Positions 34,488 to 47,000 of a stretch of 64,000 nt of DNA are shown here, piece after piece; within the stretch, counting starts at the first letter, position 1, and each line of letters begins with the position of its first letter. The DNA is taken from contig CM043698.1 in NCBI GenBank assembly GCA_023935145.1, forward strand, positions 68,127,501 through 68,191,500, given 5' to 3'. The notes below the pieces were generated by a model. It did no database searches. It was not told where the DNA came from and saw only the letters and a list, made by a program, of their open reading frames with translations. The position numbers and the translations under genes are program-made. The DNA comes from Bretschneidera sinensis (taxonomy: Eukaryota; Streptophyta; Magnoliopsida; Brassicales; Akaniaceae).

Positions 34488-35782
34488 TGATAGGGGCTTA
34501 AATATTATTTAAGCCCCTTAATTTACATTTGTTAAGTTCTTTATCTATATGTTTTAGTCTATTTTACTTCACTTTTGTGTTTTACACGTTTTTATAGGGT
34601 CTTGGAGAAAAAGAAGCATTTTTGGCACTTAAAGGAATAAATCTGGAAATCCTAGAGCCGCTGCTGGCTAAATTGCGATCGAGCGCACTCCTCTGTGTGA
34701 TCGAGCGCAGCATTGCGATCGAGCGCACATGTACGGGCGTGAACAGTAAACTGCAGAACCCTGTTTTGGAAATAACCCTATTTTGGAAATAAAGGAGTTT
34801 TGCGTTTTAGGAAAGTTTAGGAACTCATGAGCCGATTAGGACTTCTCAAAGACCTATAAATACACTTGTAAATCACACACAAAAGGCATCACCTCTTGGG
34901 GGGATCACTTCTTAGATCCCTTATTTTATCTTTTGCTTTAGCTTGGAGAAGGAGACCGTGGAGCGGAATTGACGACTCTTCTCTCGGGTTTCTTCTTTCT
35001 TTTTTATTTTATTATGTGTAATTAAATTCTTAGTAGGGCTTGGTTGAAGCCCTAATTATGTTTACTCAATAAATTTAGTATTGGCGCCTTGTGATATTTA
35101 TGTTGTGTTGCTTAAACTTGATTAATACCTGCTTTTATTTAAATTCCTCATATGTATATGTCTGATCAATATGTGCATGTGGTATGGACTTGTTAGTTAG
35201 ATCAATTTGGATGACCGAGTCCTGGGTCTAACATTAGTAATAAGGGATATCTTATCCGGATACTCGGGTTAATCAACATGGGAAACTGGGAGTAGATACC
35301 ATGTCCTAGGTCTCATGTGGTTGTCGATGTCCATAGTACTTATGTTTTCTTAAGGAACAACTCAAGCAGATACCATGCTGAATCCCTTAAGGAAGAAAAG
35401 AGTTAGAGTAGATACCATGCCTAACTCGTTGCTTAGGGAAATCAATAGCTTAAGGAGTAGATACCATGCCCTTAGGTTGGCAACCAGTAGGTATACATGG
35501 CATGAATAAAGCATTGGCATACTGTTATATTGTGGTAGCATAATTAGTGGTGGATATCAAGTCCCTACGCCTTTATCCTTAGTATTTTATCTTTATTATT
35601 TCTCAACACTTTTATTATTTCTATCTTTTTATATTGCGAATATAATTCTAAATTGAACTTTACCAATCCCTGTGGAGATGATCTTGCATTCGCACACTAT
35701 ACTACACTGTTGACCTTGTGCACATGCAAGTAAAACAAGTGCGATTATTTACTTATTTATTTAAGTGGATAAATGCACAACA
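34488..35782 (+). repeat. 3' LTR of TR-GAG-2
   Basis: 1295 bp. It matches the 5' LTR except for a 21-bp loss in the GCGATCGAGCGCA array (three units instead of four, 34676-34728), a 3-bp loss near its start and scattered changes. The TATA box is at 34855-34862. Confidence 0.95.
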
Positions 35783-36022
35783 TTCTTCAAGAACTTGAGT
35801 TTCTTAGAGAGGGTTGCTATATTTGTAAAGAACCATTGATTTAGTGCAAAGAGTTCAGAGGAACTCATGGGGACGTAGACTATTGCTGAACCTCGATAAC
35901 AATTGTTGTGTCCTTTCTTTTCTTTGATTTTTGTTTCTGTTTCTGATTCATCTTTACAAGTCATTCTAGACTTGGGTGTTTGGAAGATCACCACCTGGGC
36001 ATCTCCAAGGTGATTTCCAACA
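35783..36022 (+). repeat. 3' LTR of copia-1, second part
   Basis: It starts with the duplicated TTCTT and continues the LTR (matching 24305-24544) to TTTCCAACA. Confidence 0.92.
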
Positions 36023-36679
36023 GCCAGTCTATGATAAAAACATGTTGACTTGTGGGAAGATGTTCCCTAATAATAATTCATGCATTGCATCTATTTTACA
36101 TGTTGATTGTATTACTGAAGTGTTGTTGATATTATGGATTTATTTATAGATAAATAAGTCTCACAGAGAGACAATTATGATAAGAAAGAAACATAGAAGT
36201 ATGATATTATAGGAACTATATAAATGTTAGACTATATACTATTATCAAGTTGTATAAGATATAAATGATTAAATATTAAAAGACCATTTATACAAATTGA
36301 ATACTTTTAGTAAATTTAATTCACTGAGCTTGTGAAGCAAATCCCTTATTGTACAATGATTTCAGGTAGCAAGCAAGATAAATAATTTGGTGAATTGAGG
36401 TTCAGACGAAATAATTATCTATAAGCTACGTACGTGTCCACATTCTCAGACTAATGAGAAAACAAAATAAAAATTTATTTGTAAATATTCATGCATTTTA
36501 CATTGTATATAACGTTTAAGTCAAGATCAGAATGATGCATCTCCTCTGTTGAGGGTTGAGGATTGATGTAAAAATTTCTATTGGTGTTATTTTTCTTGTT
36601 ACATATATGTGTTGTGCTGGGATTTTCAAAATGTAATAACACTGTCTTGGGGGTGGCTAACCCGGGATGGATCGTTACA
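36023..36679 (+). repeat. 5' LTR of the Tekay element, second part
   Basis: It continues from 23652 after copia-1, matching 42138-42793, and ends GGATCGTTACA. A tRNA-Met primer site (TGGTATCAGAGC, 36684-36695) follows four bases later. Confidence 0.9.
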
Positions 36680-36776
36680 ATTTTGGTATCAGAGCATTAG
36701 GTTTTATGATTCTGTAGACTGCATAAAAAGTAAGAAAGTGAAAGATTAAAATAAATTATATTTTAATAGGCTGAGG

Positions 36777-39700
36777 ATGACACGTGGACATGCTAGAGCT
36801 AGAGTTAAAGTTTTTTATTTGAGAGGGCCTGGTAGGCCCCTAATATTTTGACAAGTCGAGGTTGAGTTTGAATCTGTGGTTCCTAGAAAGGAACGTGTTG
36901 ACAATATAATTTATATTGATAAAGGTGTGAGAGAATATGAAGTTGGAAGAGATGAGCTAAGATAAGCTTTTATACATGCTCTTGAGAAATCGAATGTAAC
37001 AGATGTTAGAGTTGATAGCTTATAGCATAGACTTGATGAACAAGCTAGAGCAGTGTCTGAGGTTGTTAATCCAGTAATGATAGACGTTTAAAAAATGAGA
37101 AAAATGAGTTTATGCACGAGATGCAGGGAGATTGTTTTGCTAGATATATTAAGTCGAATACCTTGTTGTTTAGAGGATCTATGAATTCTTTTAAGTCTGA
37201 GTTATGGATGAAACATTTAGAGAGATTATTTGATATTTTACCAGCAACTGACAGGTTGATGGTTGGCTTTGCTTCATTTGAGTTAGAAGGAGAAGTTTTG
37301 GAATGGTGGGAGGATATTCTTCCCAGGGTAAGTACAGATATTGATAGACCCTTAACCTGGAATAGGTTTAAGGAGGTTTTCCTTGATAAATACTTTCCTT
37401 AGACTTTTAGAGCCCAACAAGATAAAGATTTTATTTATTTGAGGTAAATGGGTTGACTGTGGCTTAGTATGATAGCAAATTTGTGGTTTTGTCAATGGTT
37501 GTACCTAAAATAGTAGCCCTAGAGGAAAAGAAGTGTAAGAGGTTCATCGATGAACTATGTTTAAAGATTTGATCAAAACTATCTTACATGAGGCATATGA
37601 ATTATGTCAAGTTGGTGGATATATCATTTCAGATTGAGAGAGATATGATAGAGTTTAAGAGAAAGAGAAAGAGGGGTTAAATGGGCTTAGACATGAAGGC
37701 TATAGAGGTAGTGGTAGTATGAGTGTATAGAGTGAGTGAACACCCCAGATGAGACGTTCCTTGTCACAGAGAACTTTAGTGCAGAGTCAGAGGCAAGCAG
37801 AATCTGTTGTTTCTGTAGCTCAGAGTAATATCGGTGGGACCCTTAGATTTGAGATATAGGTTATGGGAACTAGAAGTTATGGTAAATGTGGGAGTGTACT
37901 ACTTAGAGGATGTGATAACATGATAAAAATACTAGAACGTGTTATAGATGTAATCTGATAAGATATTTATCCTATAATTTTTCTAATTTGAGGTGCTTTG
38001 TATATAGAAAATGTGGATATATCAATGTTGGTTAATCCTGGTTCAACCCATTCTTTTGCATCCAGTATTCATATAAAGTTGATTTATTACCTTTGAGTAT
38101 GATTGAACTTCCATCGATTTTGGGAAAGAATCAGTTGCCAACGTAGTATGTTTGGGTTGATTGTTCCAGAAAGAATGTAGTGTTCAAGATATGGACATGA
38201 GGAGTGTAACTTTCAGAGAGAACATAAAATACTTTCGAACTATCTTATTTTACTTTGACTACTTATAGATGGTTGAAGAAAGGATGTGAGGAGTATTTGG
38301 CATACACAATGGATTCTAAAAAGGAAAATAGAAAGTTAGAAGAAATCTTAGTAGTGACAGGTTTTTCTAATGTATTTCTTGATGAGTTGTCTAGGTTGCC
38401 TCCCAATAGGGAGATTAAGTTTATCTATTGACGTGATATTAGGTTCATCACATATATTTAATAGCACCTTACAGAATGACACCTATTGAGTTAAGAGAAT
38501 TGAAGTTCAAAAATTTTTAGATAAACAATTTATCGGACCTAATGTATTTGGGGAGCCCATGTCTTGTTAGTGAAGAAGGAAGATGGAATGATAAGAGTGT
38601 GTATAGACTACAAATAGTTGAATAAGAAGAAATATATTTTACCCAGGATAAATGAATCGTTTGAGCAGTTGCAAGGAGTGAGAGTGTTTTCTAAGATAAA
38701 CTTGAGATTAAGTTATCACTAGTTAAGGATAAAGGAGGGAGACGTGCCTATGACTGCTTTTAGGACATGTTATGGTCATAAGTTTCTTGTGATGTCATTT
38801 GGATTGACTAATGTTCCAAAAAAATTCATGGACTTGATGAATAAAATGTCTAAACCATTTCTTGATAATCTTGTGTTTGTGCTCATCGATAACATCTTTG
38901 TGTATTCTAAAACTACGGAAGAGCATGCAAAACATTTAGAAATTGTGTTAGAGATTTTAAGGAGAGAGATATTATATGCTATAATTTCCTAAATGTGAAT
39001 TTTGACTGAAAGAAATGACCTTCTTGGGACATGTAATATCAGGAAATGGCATAACAGTTGATCCACAAAAGGTAGAGACAATGTTAAGTTGGGAGAGACC
39101 AACTAATGTGACTGAGATTAGAATCTTCTTGGGGTTAGCTAGCTATTATAAAAGATTCTTTCAGAATTTTTGTATTATTGTAACACTGTTGAATAGACTG
39201 ACCAAGAAAGAGGTGAGATTTGTATGGTGAGGGAAGTGTGAGAAAAAAAAATTTCAATTACTAAAGGAGAAATTGATTACAGCTCCAGTATTGGTGTTTC
39301 CTTCTGGTGATAAAAGATTTGTGGTATATAGTGATATGTTGAATCAATGGTTGGGATACGTGTAATATAGGAAATTTGTGGCCCATACTTCTAGGCAATT
39401 GAAGATTCATGATAGAAATTACCCTACTTATGACTTAGAATTGGCTGCCATAATGTTTACTTTAAAGACTGAAGACATCATTTGTATGGAGCCACTTGTG
39501 AGATATTCATGTGTTATAAGAGTTTGACATACTTACCTACCTAGAGAGAGTTGAATTTGAGGCAAAGATGATGGATGGAGTTGATTTGTGACTATGATTG
39601 TACAATTCCCTATTATCTAGAAAAAGGTGAAGGTGATAGCTGATACATTGAGTAGAAAATCTACAAGAAGATTGTTTGCTATTGAAAGTCATGATCTGTA

Positions 39701-40960
39701 ATTAATGATAGATTTAGAGAGATAAGAATGAACTTGAATATCAGTGATAGAGGATCATGGTTAACGAATATGGTTGTACAGTCATCCATAGTAAACTGCT
39801 TTAGAGATGCAAGGTAGAGATGAAGAAATAGAAAAGATTAAGCATTCAATGCTTACTAGAAAGCAATATGAGTTCAAAATTTGAAGTGAAGGTATTTTGG
39901 TATTGGAACATAGGATTTGTGTTCCCAATGATGTAGAGTTGAGAAAGAAGATATTGAGAGAGATATATGATGATGTATATTCGATGCACCTGAGTAACAA
40001 TAAGATGTATAAAGGATTGAGACAGAATTTCTGGTGGTCAGGATTGAAGAGGGATGTAACTGAGATTGTGAGGTTATATGGAGCACCATTAAGCATAGTG
40101 TCAAATAGAGATGCTAGATTTACATCTTGGTTTTGGAGAGGCTTTCAGAAAGCCACGAGTACACAGTTACAATTTAATATATTTTTTCCTGCTCATACAG
40201 AAATGATTATTAGAGAACTAGAAGATATGTTAAGGGTAAATGTGATGAGTTTCTCAGGAAGTCGAGATGCTTACATGCCATCGATTGAAATTGTTTATAA
40301 TAATCAGTATCAAACTAGTATTGGGATGGTGTCGACTGAGACATTGTATGGTAAGAAGTGTAGAACTCTTATATGTTGGGAAGAAATGGGAGAGAGAAAT
40401 ATATTTGGTCCATCAATTATTGAGTTAACAACTAAGAGGATCAATTTGGTTAGAGAGAACCGTAAAGTAGCACAGAGTAGACCGAATAGCTATGTTGATA
40501 ATAAAAGAAGACCTATTGAGTTTCAAGCAGGTGATTGGGTGTATTGAAAAATATCTCAATGAAAAGGTGTATTGAGGTTTAAACAGGAAAGAAAAGCTGA
40601 ATCCGAGGTATGTGGAACCCTATGAGGTTGTTGAGAAAATTGGGCTAGTTGTAAGTAACCTGGATTTGCCTCCAGAATTAAAACATTTATATAATGTATT
40701 TCATGTTTCACTTTTAAGAAAGTGTTTACATGATGAATATTAAAATATTTCGAGCTAAGTTATAGAAATTCTAAAAAATTGGGCTTGTATACAAGTACCA
40801 GTGAGAATTTTAGACAAAAAAAGCAAGTCTTGTGTAATAAAATAATTTCATTAGTTTAAGTTCTATGGCGGAATAAGGATGTTAAAGAGATTACGTTAAA
40901 GCGTGAGACAATTGTGAAGAAATATTATTCACACTTGTTTCTTAAGTTAGGTAAGAAAAT
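36777..40960 (+). pseudogene. Tekay-type gag-pol with chromodomain end (heavily broken)
   Basis: The ATG at 36777 starts gag. The capsid part is at 37112-37402 (ATDRLMVGFASFELEGEV...W). A zinc-knuckle remnant (CYRC...CFVYRKCG) lies near 37945-38010. In the protease (38030) the D-P-G site reads N-P-G. Reverse transcriptase (38580-39000) has LIDNI where FIDDI is expected, so the second catalytic aspartate is lost (near 38887). RNase H (39300-39660) keeps NYPTYDLELAA. Integrase (39897-40547) has an internal deletion at about 40060: the frame jumps from the start of the zinc-finger region to REIVRL-like sequence, removing most of the zinc finger and the first catalytic aspartate. A chromodomain trace (PVRILDKK at 40800, later YYSHLFLKLG) identifies the chromovirus branch. 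Many stops and frameshifts. Confidence 0.85.
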
Positions 40961-40980
40961 TTCTGGGACAAAATTTTTGT

Positions 40981-40994
40981 AAGGTGGGTAGAAT
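40981..40994 (+). promoter_or_regulatory. Polypurine tract of the Tekay element
   Basis: AAGGTGGGTAGAAT lies directly before the 3' LTR start TGTAATAC at 40995. The position is as expected for plus-strand priming. Confidence 0.75.
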
Positions 40995-42793
40995 TGTAAT
41001 ACTAGTATTCATAAAGTAAGGGTAAAGAAGTAATTTAAAAAATATAACGTGGAATTAAATATATATATATATATACATGAAAGGTTTATTATTATTTGAA
41101 TAAAACAATTCTTAAAAAAAAAATGGATGCGTGGAGGCATAGTTACAAACAAAATGGAAAACAAAAAAAAAATCGTGAACAGTATAAAGGAAAAGAAAAA
41201 AAAAGTCTTTTTTTAAATTAAAAAAAGGCAAAAAGTGGCAACACCTTGCGTGTAAACATTTTGGGGGAAGCTGTTGAGGTAGCAAAAAAAAATGGGGCTG
41301 CTGAATTGAAATTTGTTTACTATATATATATATATAAAATTTTGCTTTACTTTAATTTTTCTTAGCAAATCTTTGGTTTTCTCTTTTCCTAAATTCAAAC
41401 TACTCAATTTTTCTAAACATTTGGGGACCGAAAGAGAAAAATTTTGAAGAGATTTACGGGAGAATTGTATAGAGAACTACGGAGAGCTCTAAGAAAAACA
41501 AAAGGTAATAATGTGATGTTTATTTTTGAATTTTAAGCATACATGAAATTTCTCGGAATTCAAAGTGGGAATTTTCAAAGGGTGTGAATTATGGAAGAAT
41601 TGAAGAAAAACATTAAAAATGTTAATATAAATATTATATCAGGTGTTGACGATCAGCAACCAGGAGAAATTTCCTAGAGGAGCAGGAAAAGCTAGGAGGT
41701 GATCCACGGGTAGCTCTAAGTGCGACGTGGTGAGTTAGATTTACTTTAAGTAATCTAAATAAAAATGAAATATCTAGTGATAATATTAAAATAAATTATT
41801 AGCTTATGCTTTGGTGATAGACAAAAATTTGATTGATAGGTATGATATGAATATTGGACATGTAAAAAATTATTATGTGAAAAGAAATATTATTAGAATA
41901 ATGAGTCGATTTAATAATGATGGTGATAAATAAAATTCTTGACGAGTTATGGTTGATAAATTGATGTGATATATGAGAAGAAGAAATTAGTGAAATGTAT
42001 CAAGTAGAAATTTGAAGAAAGACAGGATAGCTAAATTTAATATTTGAATTCATTTTGTTTTTATATTATTGTTTATATGCATATTTTATATCATTGTTCA
42101 TATGCATGTATATAAAATAAAAGAACCGGGAAGGGACCAGTCTAAGATAAAAGCATGTCAACATGTGGGAAGACGTTTCCTAATAATAATTCATGTATTG
42201 CATATGTTTTGCATGTTGATTGTATTACTGAAGTGTTGTTGATATTATGCATTTATTTATAGATAAATGAGTCTCACAGAGATATAGTTATGGTGAGAAA
42301 GAAACATAGAAGTATGATATGATAGAAACTATCTAAATGTTAGACTATATGCTATTATCAATTTGTATGAGATATAAATGATTAAATATTGAAAGTCCAT
42401 TTATACAAAATTGAATACTTCTACTAAATTTAATTCACTGAGCTTGTGAAGTTCATCCCTCATTGTACAATGATTTCAGGTAGCAGGCAGGACAAATAAT
42501 TTGGTGAGCTGAGGTTTAGACAAAATCATTATTTGTAAGCTATGTACGTGTCCACATCCTCAGACTAATGAGAAAATAAATACAAATTTATTTGTAAATA
42601 TTCATGCATTTTACGTTGTATATAATGTTTAAGTCAAAATTAGAATGATGTATCTCCCCTGTTAAGGGTTGAGGATTGATGTAAAAAATTTTCATTGGTG
42701 TTATTTTCCTTGTTGCATATATGTGTCATGCTGGGATTTTCAAAATGTAACAACACCGTCTCGAGGGTGGCCAACCCGGGATGGGTCGTTATA
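40995..42793 (+). repeat. 3' LTR of the Tekay element (1799 bp)
   Basis: It starts TGTAATACTA and ends GGGTCGTTATA. It is about 160 bp shorter than the 5' LTR (1306 plus 652 bp), largely because it lacks the repeat block seen at 23535-23640. Confidence 0.9.
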
Positions 42794-43433
42794 GCAACAT
42801 AGTAAGAGATTTACCAGACCACCCATTCAAACATTTGATGTGTAGTAGGTATAACATAAAATATAAATTTGTGAAATTGTGATAACTCGGATAAAGTTCA
42901 TGATCATAATCTTTCATCAAATTTTGATATTGAGTCGTCTCATCAATATCAGAATGAACTAGATGTTCGACATGTAAAGGCTCACCACAATTATTGACCT
43001 CAAACACCTTATGGGCTTCTTGCTCTTCATTATGCTCATTTGAAGATCCCACTTCGATTCCTTCACTTAATGGTTCATTGTTTTGGTTTGCACAAGTAAC
43101 CTCGAAGGCACCTCGGAGTAAATCCAACATGTTATCTCGTCCTATGAAGCCAACAAGAACACTAGTGGGTTCTAAACTATAGGGAGAGTGGTGTATATGA
43201 GAGATTTTCTCACCGTGAAAAACCCACTCAATGTAACCTGGACTAAACCCATTATACAATAAATGCTCATAAACAATTTCTGGTTCGAATGAAGAACAGT
43301 TACCACATCTCCGACATGGACAAACAACACTACCACTACCACAAGCTTTCTGACACTCAAATATAATGAAGTTTTCAATACAATCCATATAAGCTTTACT
43401 CGACCTCGGTTTATCTATCCAACTTTTATCCAT
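42794..43433 (-). pseudogene. CACTA-A transposase, 5' exon part with transposase-associated domain
   Basis: The ATG at 43433 begins MDKSWIDKPR, the start of the transposase-associated domain (about residues 1-75) with zinc ligands in the CPCRRCGNC block. About 210 codons are open up to the insertion of the Tekay element after LTMLL. The start is confirmed by CACTA-B, which has the same first residues and a similar splice acceptor about 24-30 bases upstream. It joins, across the nest, to the part at 22346-19300. Confidence 0.9.
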
Positions 43434-44021
43434 TTTAAGATGATGCCAATAAACTTCCCTAAAAAATATTAATAAAGTATTCTTTAGACAATTTTAGGCA
43501 AGAGAATGCACAATCACAAACTTAGAATTGATTACTAAGTTGATGGAATGAAACAGAGAACAACAAATTGATATAATCACAATAAGAGTGTTGGATAGGT
43601 GTTATGCCCCGCTCTTGCACGAGCGCAGCTCCAACCGCCCCTTCACAGGTGCAACATGAAACAACCCCTGCACAAGTCCTTATTTAGTTATTAATTGTGT
43701 GTATTCAAGAGCACCTCTATTGGGGTTTTTAATTAGACCATGACTATGGGATAAACTATTGAGTTTGATATCTCTGCTCTTTCCTCTAGTTCTTCCCCTC
43801 TCCCTTTCTGTTCTTCTATTCTCCCTATTAATTCTTCTTATTCTTTTTGTTTCTTATAAGTTCTTTCCACATTCTTCTATTGTTCTCCTCTTATCTTTCT
43901 TCCTTTGTCTCTCTAAATTCCTCCTATTATACTTCTCCTTAAATATATTTCTACTTCATTTACTATCCTACATCAAGTAGCCCTACACAGTGAGAGAGGG
44001 AGATGTGTGTGCGCATATATG

Positions 44022-44060
<39 letters not shown>

Positions 44061-47000
44061 GGTAGATGAGCTCAACGATATGACTCACAGACATTTGCGA
44101 AACGTTTTACATAATTCAATTATAGTAAAAAATATACTAGAACCAATTATCACAACTTCAATTTTTATATGAAGCATATTTACCACTAGACATAAAACAG
44201 AAAAGTAACTTTAGAAATATCTGCTCACTTGGGTTTTAATGATGTTATTAATCAAATTCACTTGCAAGAAAAGGCTAGTAATGAACTGTAAATGGTAACT
44301 ACATAAAAAAACTCAAAAACAATAAATAACATGTTATTTGCTCAGCATGCTTTCTAGATTTAAGTTTCAGTCAACTAGTCATTTCCACACCAAACCTGTA
44401 ACCTTTGCAGAAGAGGGCCAGTAAGGATGTTGACAAAGATTATACAGTCAACAACTATAACCAAGGAAACTCTACAATCAAGGAAATACAATCTAGACAC
44501 TTCCCACACTATGATGAGTTTAGGATCTCATTTCGAGATTATCAGAGGGCCAAGAAGACTAAGACCTCACGATAATGAGTTTAGGATCTCATTTCTGGAG
44601 TAGTAGAGGGCCAAGAAGCCTAAAGGCCCCTATACCCTCTTGCTTGATTGTACTAACTTTCTTCTCTTCATTGGCTTGCTCTCTTCCTATATTGTTTTTC
44701 CCCATTAATTAAGGTACTATTCTTTATTCAAGTCTTCTCTCATGGATCCCATCATCTCACAACTTAAAATTACCATTAAGCAAAGTCATTCCTCATTCAA
44801 AGAGGTTTACTACTATGATAATACAAGATATATGAACTATATCCATCTAATTTAACAAGTAAAAGTAGAAAAGATTCCATAAATTCATACACCCAACAAA
44901 AAAGTTACCATGGTGCTCCTTGGTCAGATATATACTTGTAGAGGAAGGAAAGAGAAAAAAAAAAAAAAAAAAGCTAGTGAATTCGAAATATATGTGAGAT
45001 TATGAGTAGAAAGCATGGCATTTTCCAAAAACTGAGAACATAAGAAATCAACTGAATCATTAGAAAATGTGGCACCATAAAATAGCAATCAACATCAAGG
45101 CATGCAAAAAAATAAGTCTATCTTAGTAGCTCCTTTACTAATAATTTTGTGTATCACCTAATCAGCATATCCAGCCCACTAGTTAACATTTAACAATGAT
45201 ATCCAATATATGCACAATCAGCATTTTGACCTTTGATGCACAAGTTACCAGCCCAACCTAACACAAACATACATTCAATTTATCAAAACGAATAAAGATG
45301 TTAACTTAGACAAGAAGACACATCTCAATAATCAGTAAATGGATATAAAAAAGAAAAACAAACAAATGTTAACAGTGAAGAAATATGCAATAAAAAAAAA
45401 AGAGAAGACATTTCAGGTATACAATTAAGAGCGAAGACTAAAGAAGTAATTAGTTGGTCTTAAGTATTTACTTTGCAATGCACAGATTGCCCTTAATTCT
45501 ATTTTTCCTAATTTTTCTTTGGCAACTATAGCAACATGCAAGTATACTTTCTTTAAGGGTTGTTATCACTAGTTTTACTAGTTTTACCATTGGTTTTAAG
45601 GGTTGTTATCAACTAATCAAATATCTTTTTTTACAGTTAAACCTTATTATGAAAGTGATATTTTTATATGTTCTATTCTATTTTGCAAGTATAATCAGTT
45701 GCAGGCCTTTACTTAGTGAGCTCACAAGTCATCACATTTATAATTAAGGATGTATAATAAAGTTTAAACATCTTTACTAGAGTAATAACCTTACAGAGCC
45801 ATTAAAGAATCTAAGGAACCAGTACACTGTAGCAAATAACATCTCAATAAAAACAAAAGCTACATAAAATCCCCATTCAAGCACATAGCCATAACAGCTT
45901 GCCAATTAGAAAACCCAGGCCACATATTTTCATTAAAATAAGGAGATTGATGCACACCTACTGGCAGTAACAACTCAGTATATTAAAACAATTTATTTTG
46001 AATCTCCAAAAATGGAAATCTAATGCAACTATGCTTCTTTACAAATTGCTCTTTTCCCTCCCACTATTCCTAAGAAGAACAATTATGGCTAATAATCCCC
46101 AATTCGATAAGCTTAAATAACTAAAAACTAGGAATATTACATGATATCTGAACAAGTATGTCCCCAACACGATTATTTAAACTACTTGTAATGGTCCATA
46201 TCAGACTGTATAAACCAAGAAAATAATATTGCCAACATTTTCAAGTGATGGACCCGTGTTATTAGAAATGATGTAAGAACTAATTCAGGTCAATTGCCAT
46301 ATGAATTTATAGTAGTTTGGGTTGATTGACCATGAGCTTATCATGGTATCTGAGCTCGTAACATGGATATTTTTTGTATCAATGACTAGGTGATACTTTT
46401 CCATGCCAGCAATCTGACAATTATTTCTACCTCTCACAGAAGTTCTTTGCTAGTGATGTTGTGGATCAAGACCTCTAGGACTCGATCGTTTGGAATTATA
46501 AAGGCTTTTGCTTGTGTTTTGATCATTTCTATACCCAATGTTAAACACTTGGCTAGCACCCTTGGCTTGAATTGAAGCAATTAGTTTCCTCCTCTCCATG
46601 TATGGACTAAGAGATCAGAGTTTCAGACCGCGAAAATGAGGATATTATCAGCATTAAGCACACACAAAATCTAAAGCTAGACATCTTCTTTTTCTCAAGG
46701 ATTTAGAAGAATGAAATGCTTTGACTTATAGATATTTAAACCATGACGGTAATTTATAGGCCATAAATCACTGATCACAGTGTCATATTTTTTCCTATAT
46801 TAGTCAAAATAAGTGGAAAGGTGACCTTTACCAACACAATATATTGTTTGTTTGTATTTGTTATGTGGTCAATTTTTTTTTCTTGTCTCATCTTTTTTTC
46901 TAATCATATAAAACAAGTTACCAACCAGTTTAAATCAAAATGTGGTTCCTTAATCAGATAATTTTTGTCAGTTAAAGAAACCTAGAGAAACCCAGTTTAG

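Larger units (their letters stand above)
29574..35782 (+). mobile_element. TR-GAG-2: complete pol-less Athila-type element, 6209 bp
   Basis: LTRs of 1318 and 1295 bp, TGATAGG...CACAACA, flanked by a perfect 5-bp target-site duplication TTCTT (29569-29573 and 35783-35787). The 3596-bp interior holds a tRNA-Asp primer site, a leader with GCGATCGAGCGCA repeats, one full-length gag frame and a 3' non-coding region with three polypurine-like tracts. Protease, reverse transcriptase, RNase H and integrase are absent. It is the innermost and so the youngest layer of the nest. Its two LTRs look nearly identical apart from a few indels. Confidence 0.95.
23653..36022 (+). mobile_element. copia-1: Tork/Tnt1-type Ty1/copia element inserted in the Tekay 5' LTR
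   Basis: LTRs start TGTTGGAG and end TTTCCAACA. The target-site duplication is GCCGG (23648-23652) against GCCAG (36023-36027), one transition apart. The element has a tRNA-Met primer site, gag, and pol in the copia order (protease, integrase, reverse transcriptase, RNase H). Its 3' LTR is split by TR-GAG-2 (29574-35782). Without that it is about 6.2 kb. LTR lengths are 892 and 891 bp. The start of the 3' LTR has decayed from TGTT to TTTT. Confidence 0.92.
22347..42793 (+). mobile_element. Tekay/Del-type chromovirus (Ty3/gypsy) inserted in the CACTA-A transposase gene
   Basis: It starts TGTAATACCC and ends GGGTCGTTATA, with target-site duplication GCAAC at 22342-22346 and 42794-42798. It has a tRNA-Met primer site (36684), decayed gag and pol, a chromodomain-like end and a polypurine tract (40981). 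The terminal CA of the 3' LTR has become TA. Its 5' LTR is split by copia-1 (23653-36022). Excluding that, it is about 8.1 kb. It lies in the plus orientation, antisense to the CACTA gene. Confidence 0.9.

Noticed and set aside
43759..43980. 73-codon hydrophobic frame as a membrane protein
   Set aside because: It is the translation of a pyrimidine-only tract, which always gives Leu/Ser/Phe-rich frames.
46343..46354. TGGTATCTGAGC as a tRNA-Met primer site of a small (TRIM-like) element
   Set aside because: One mismatch to the primer site and a preceding TTATCA, but no matching LTR pair or target duplication was found nearby.
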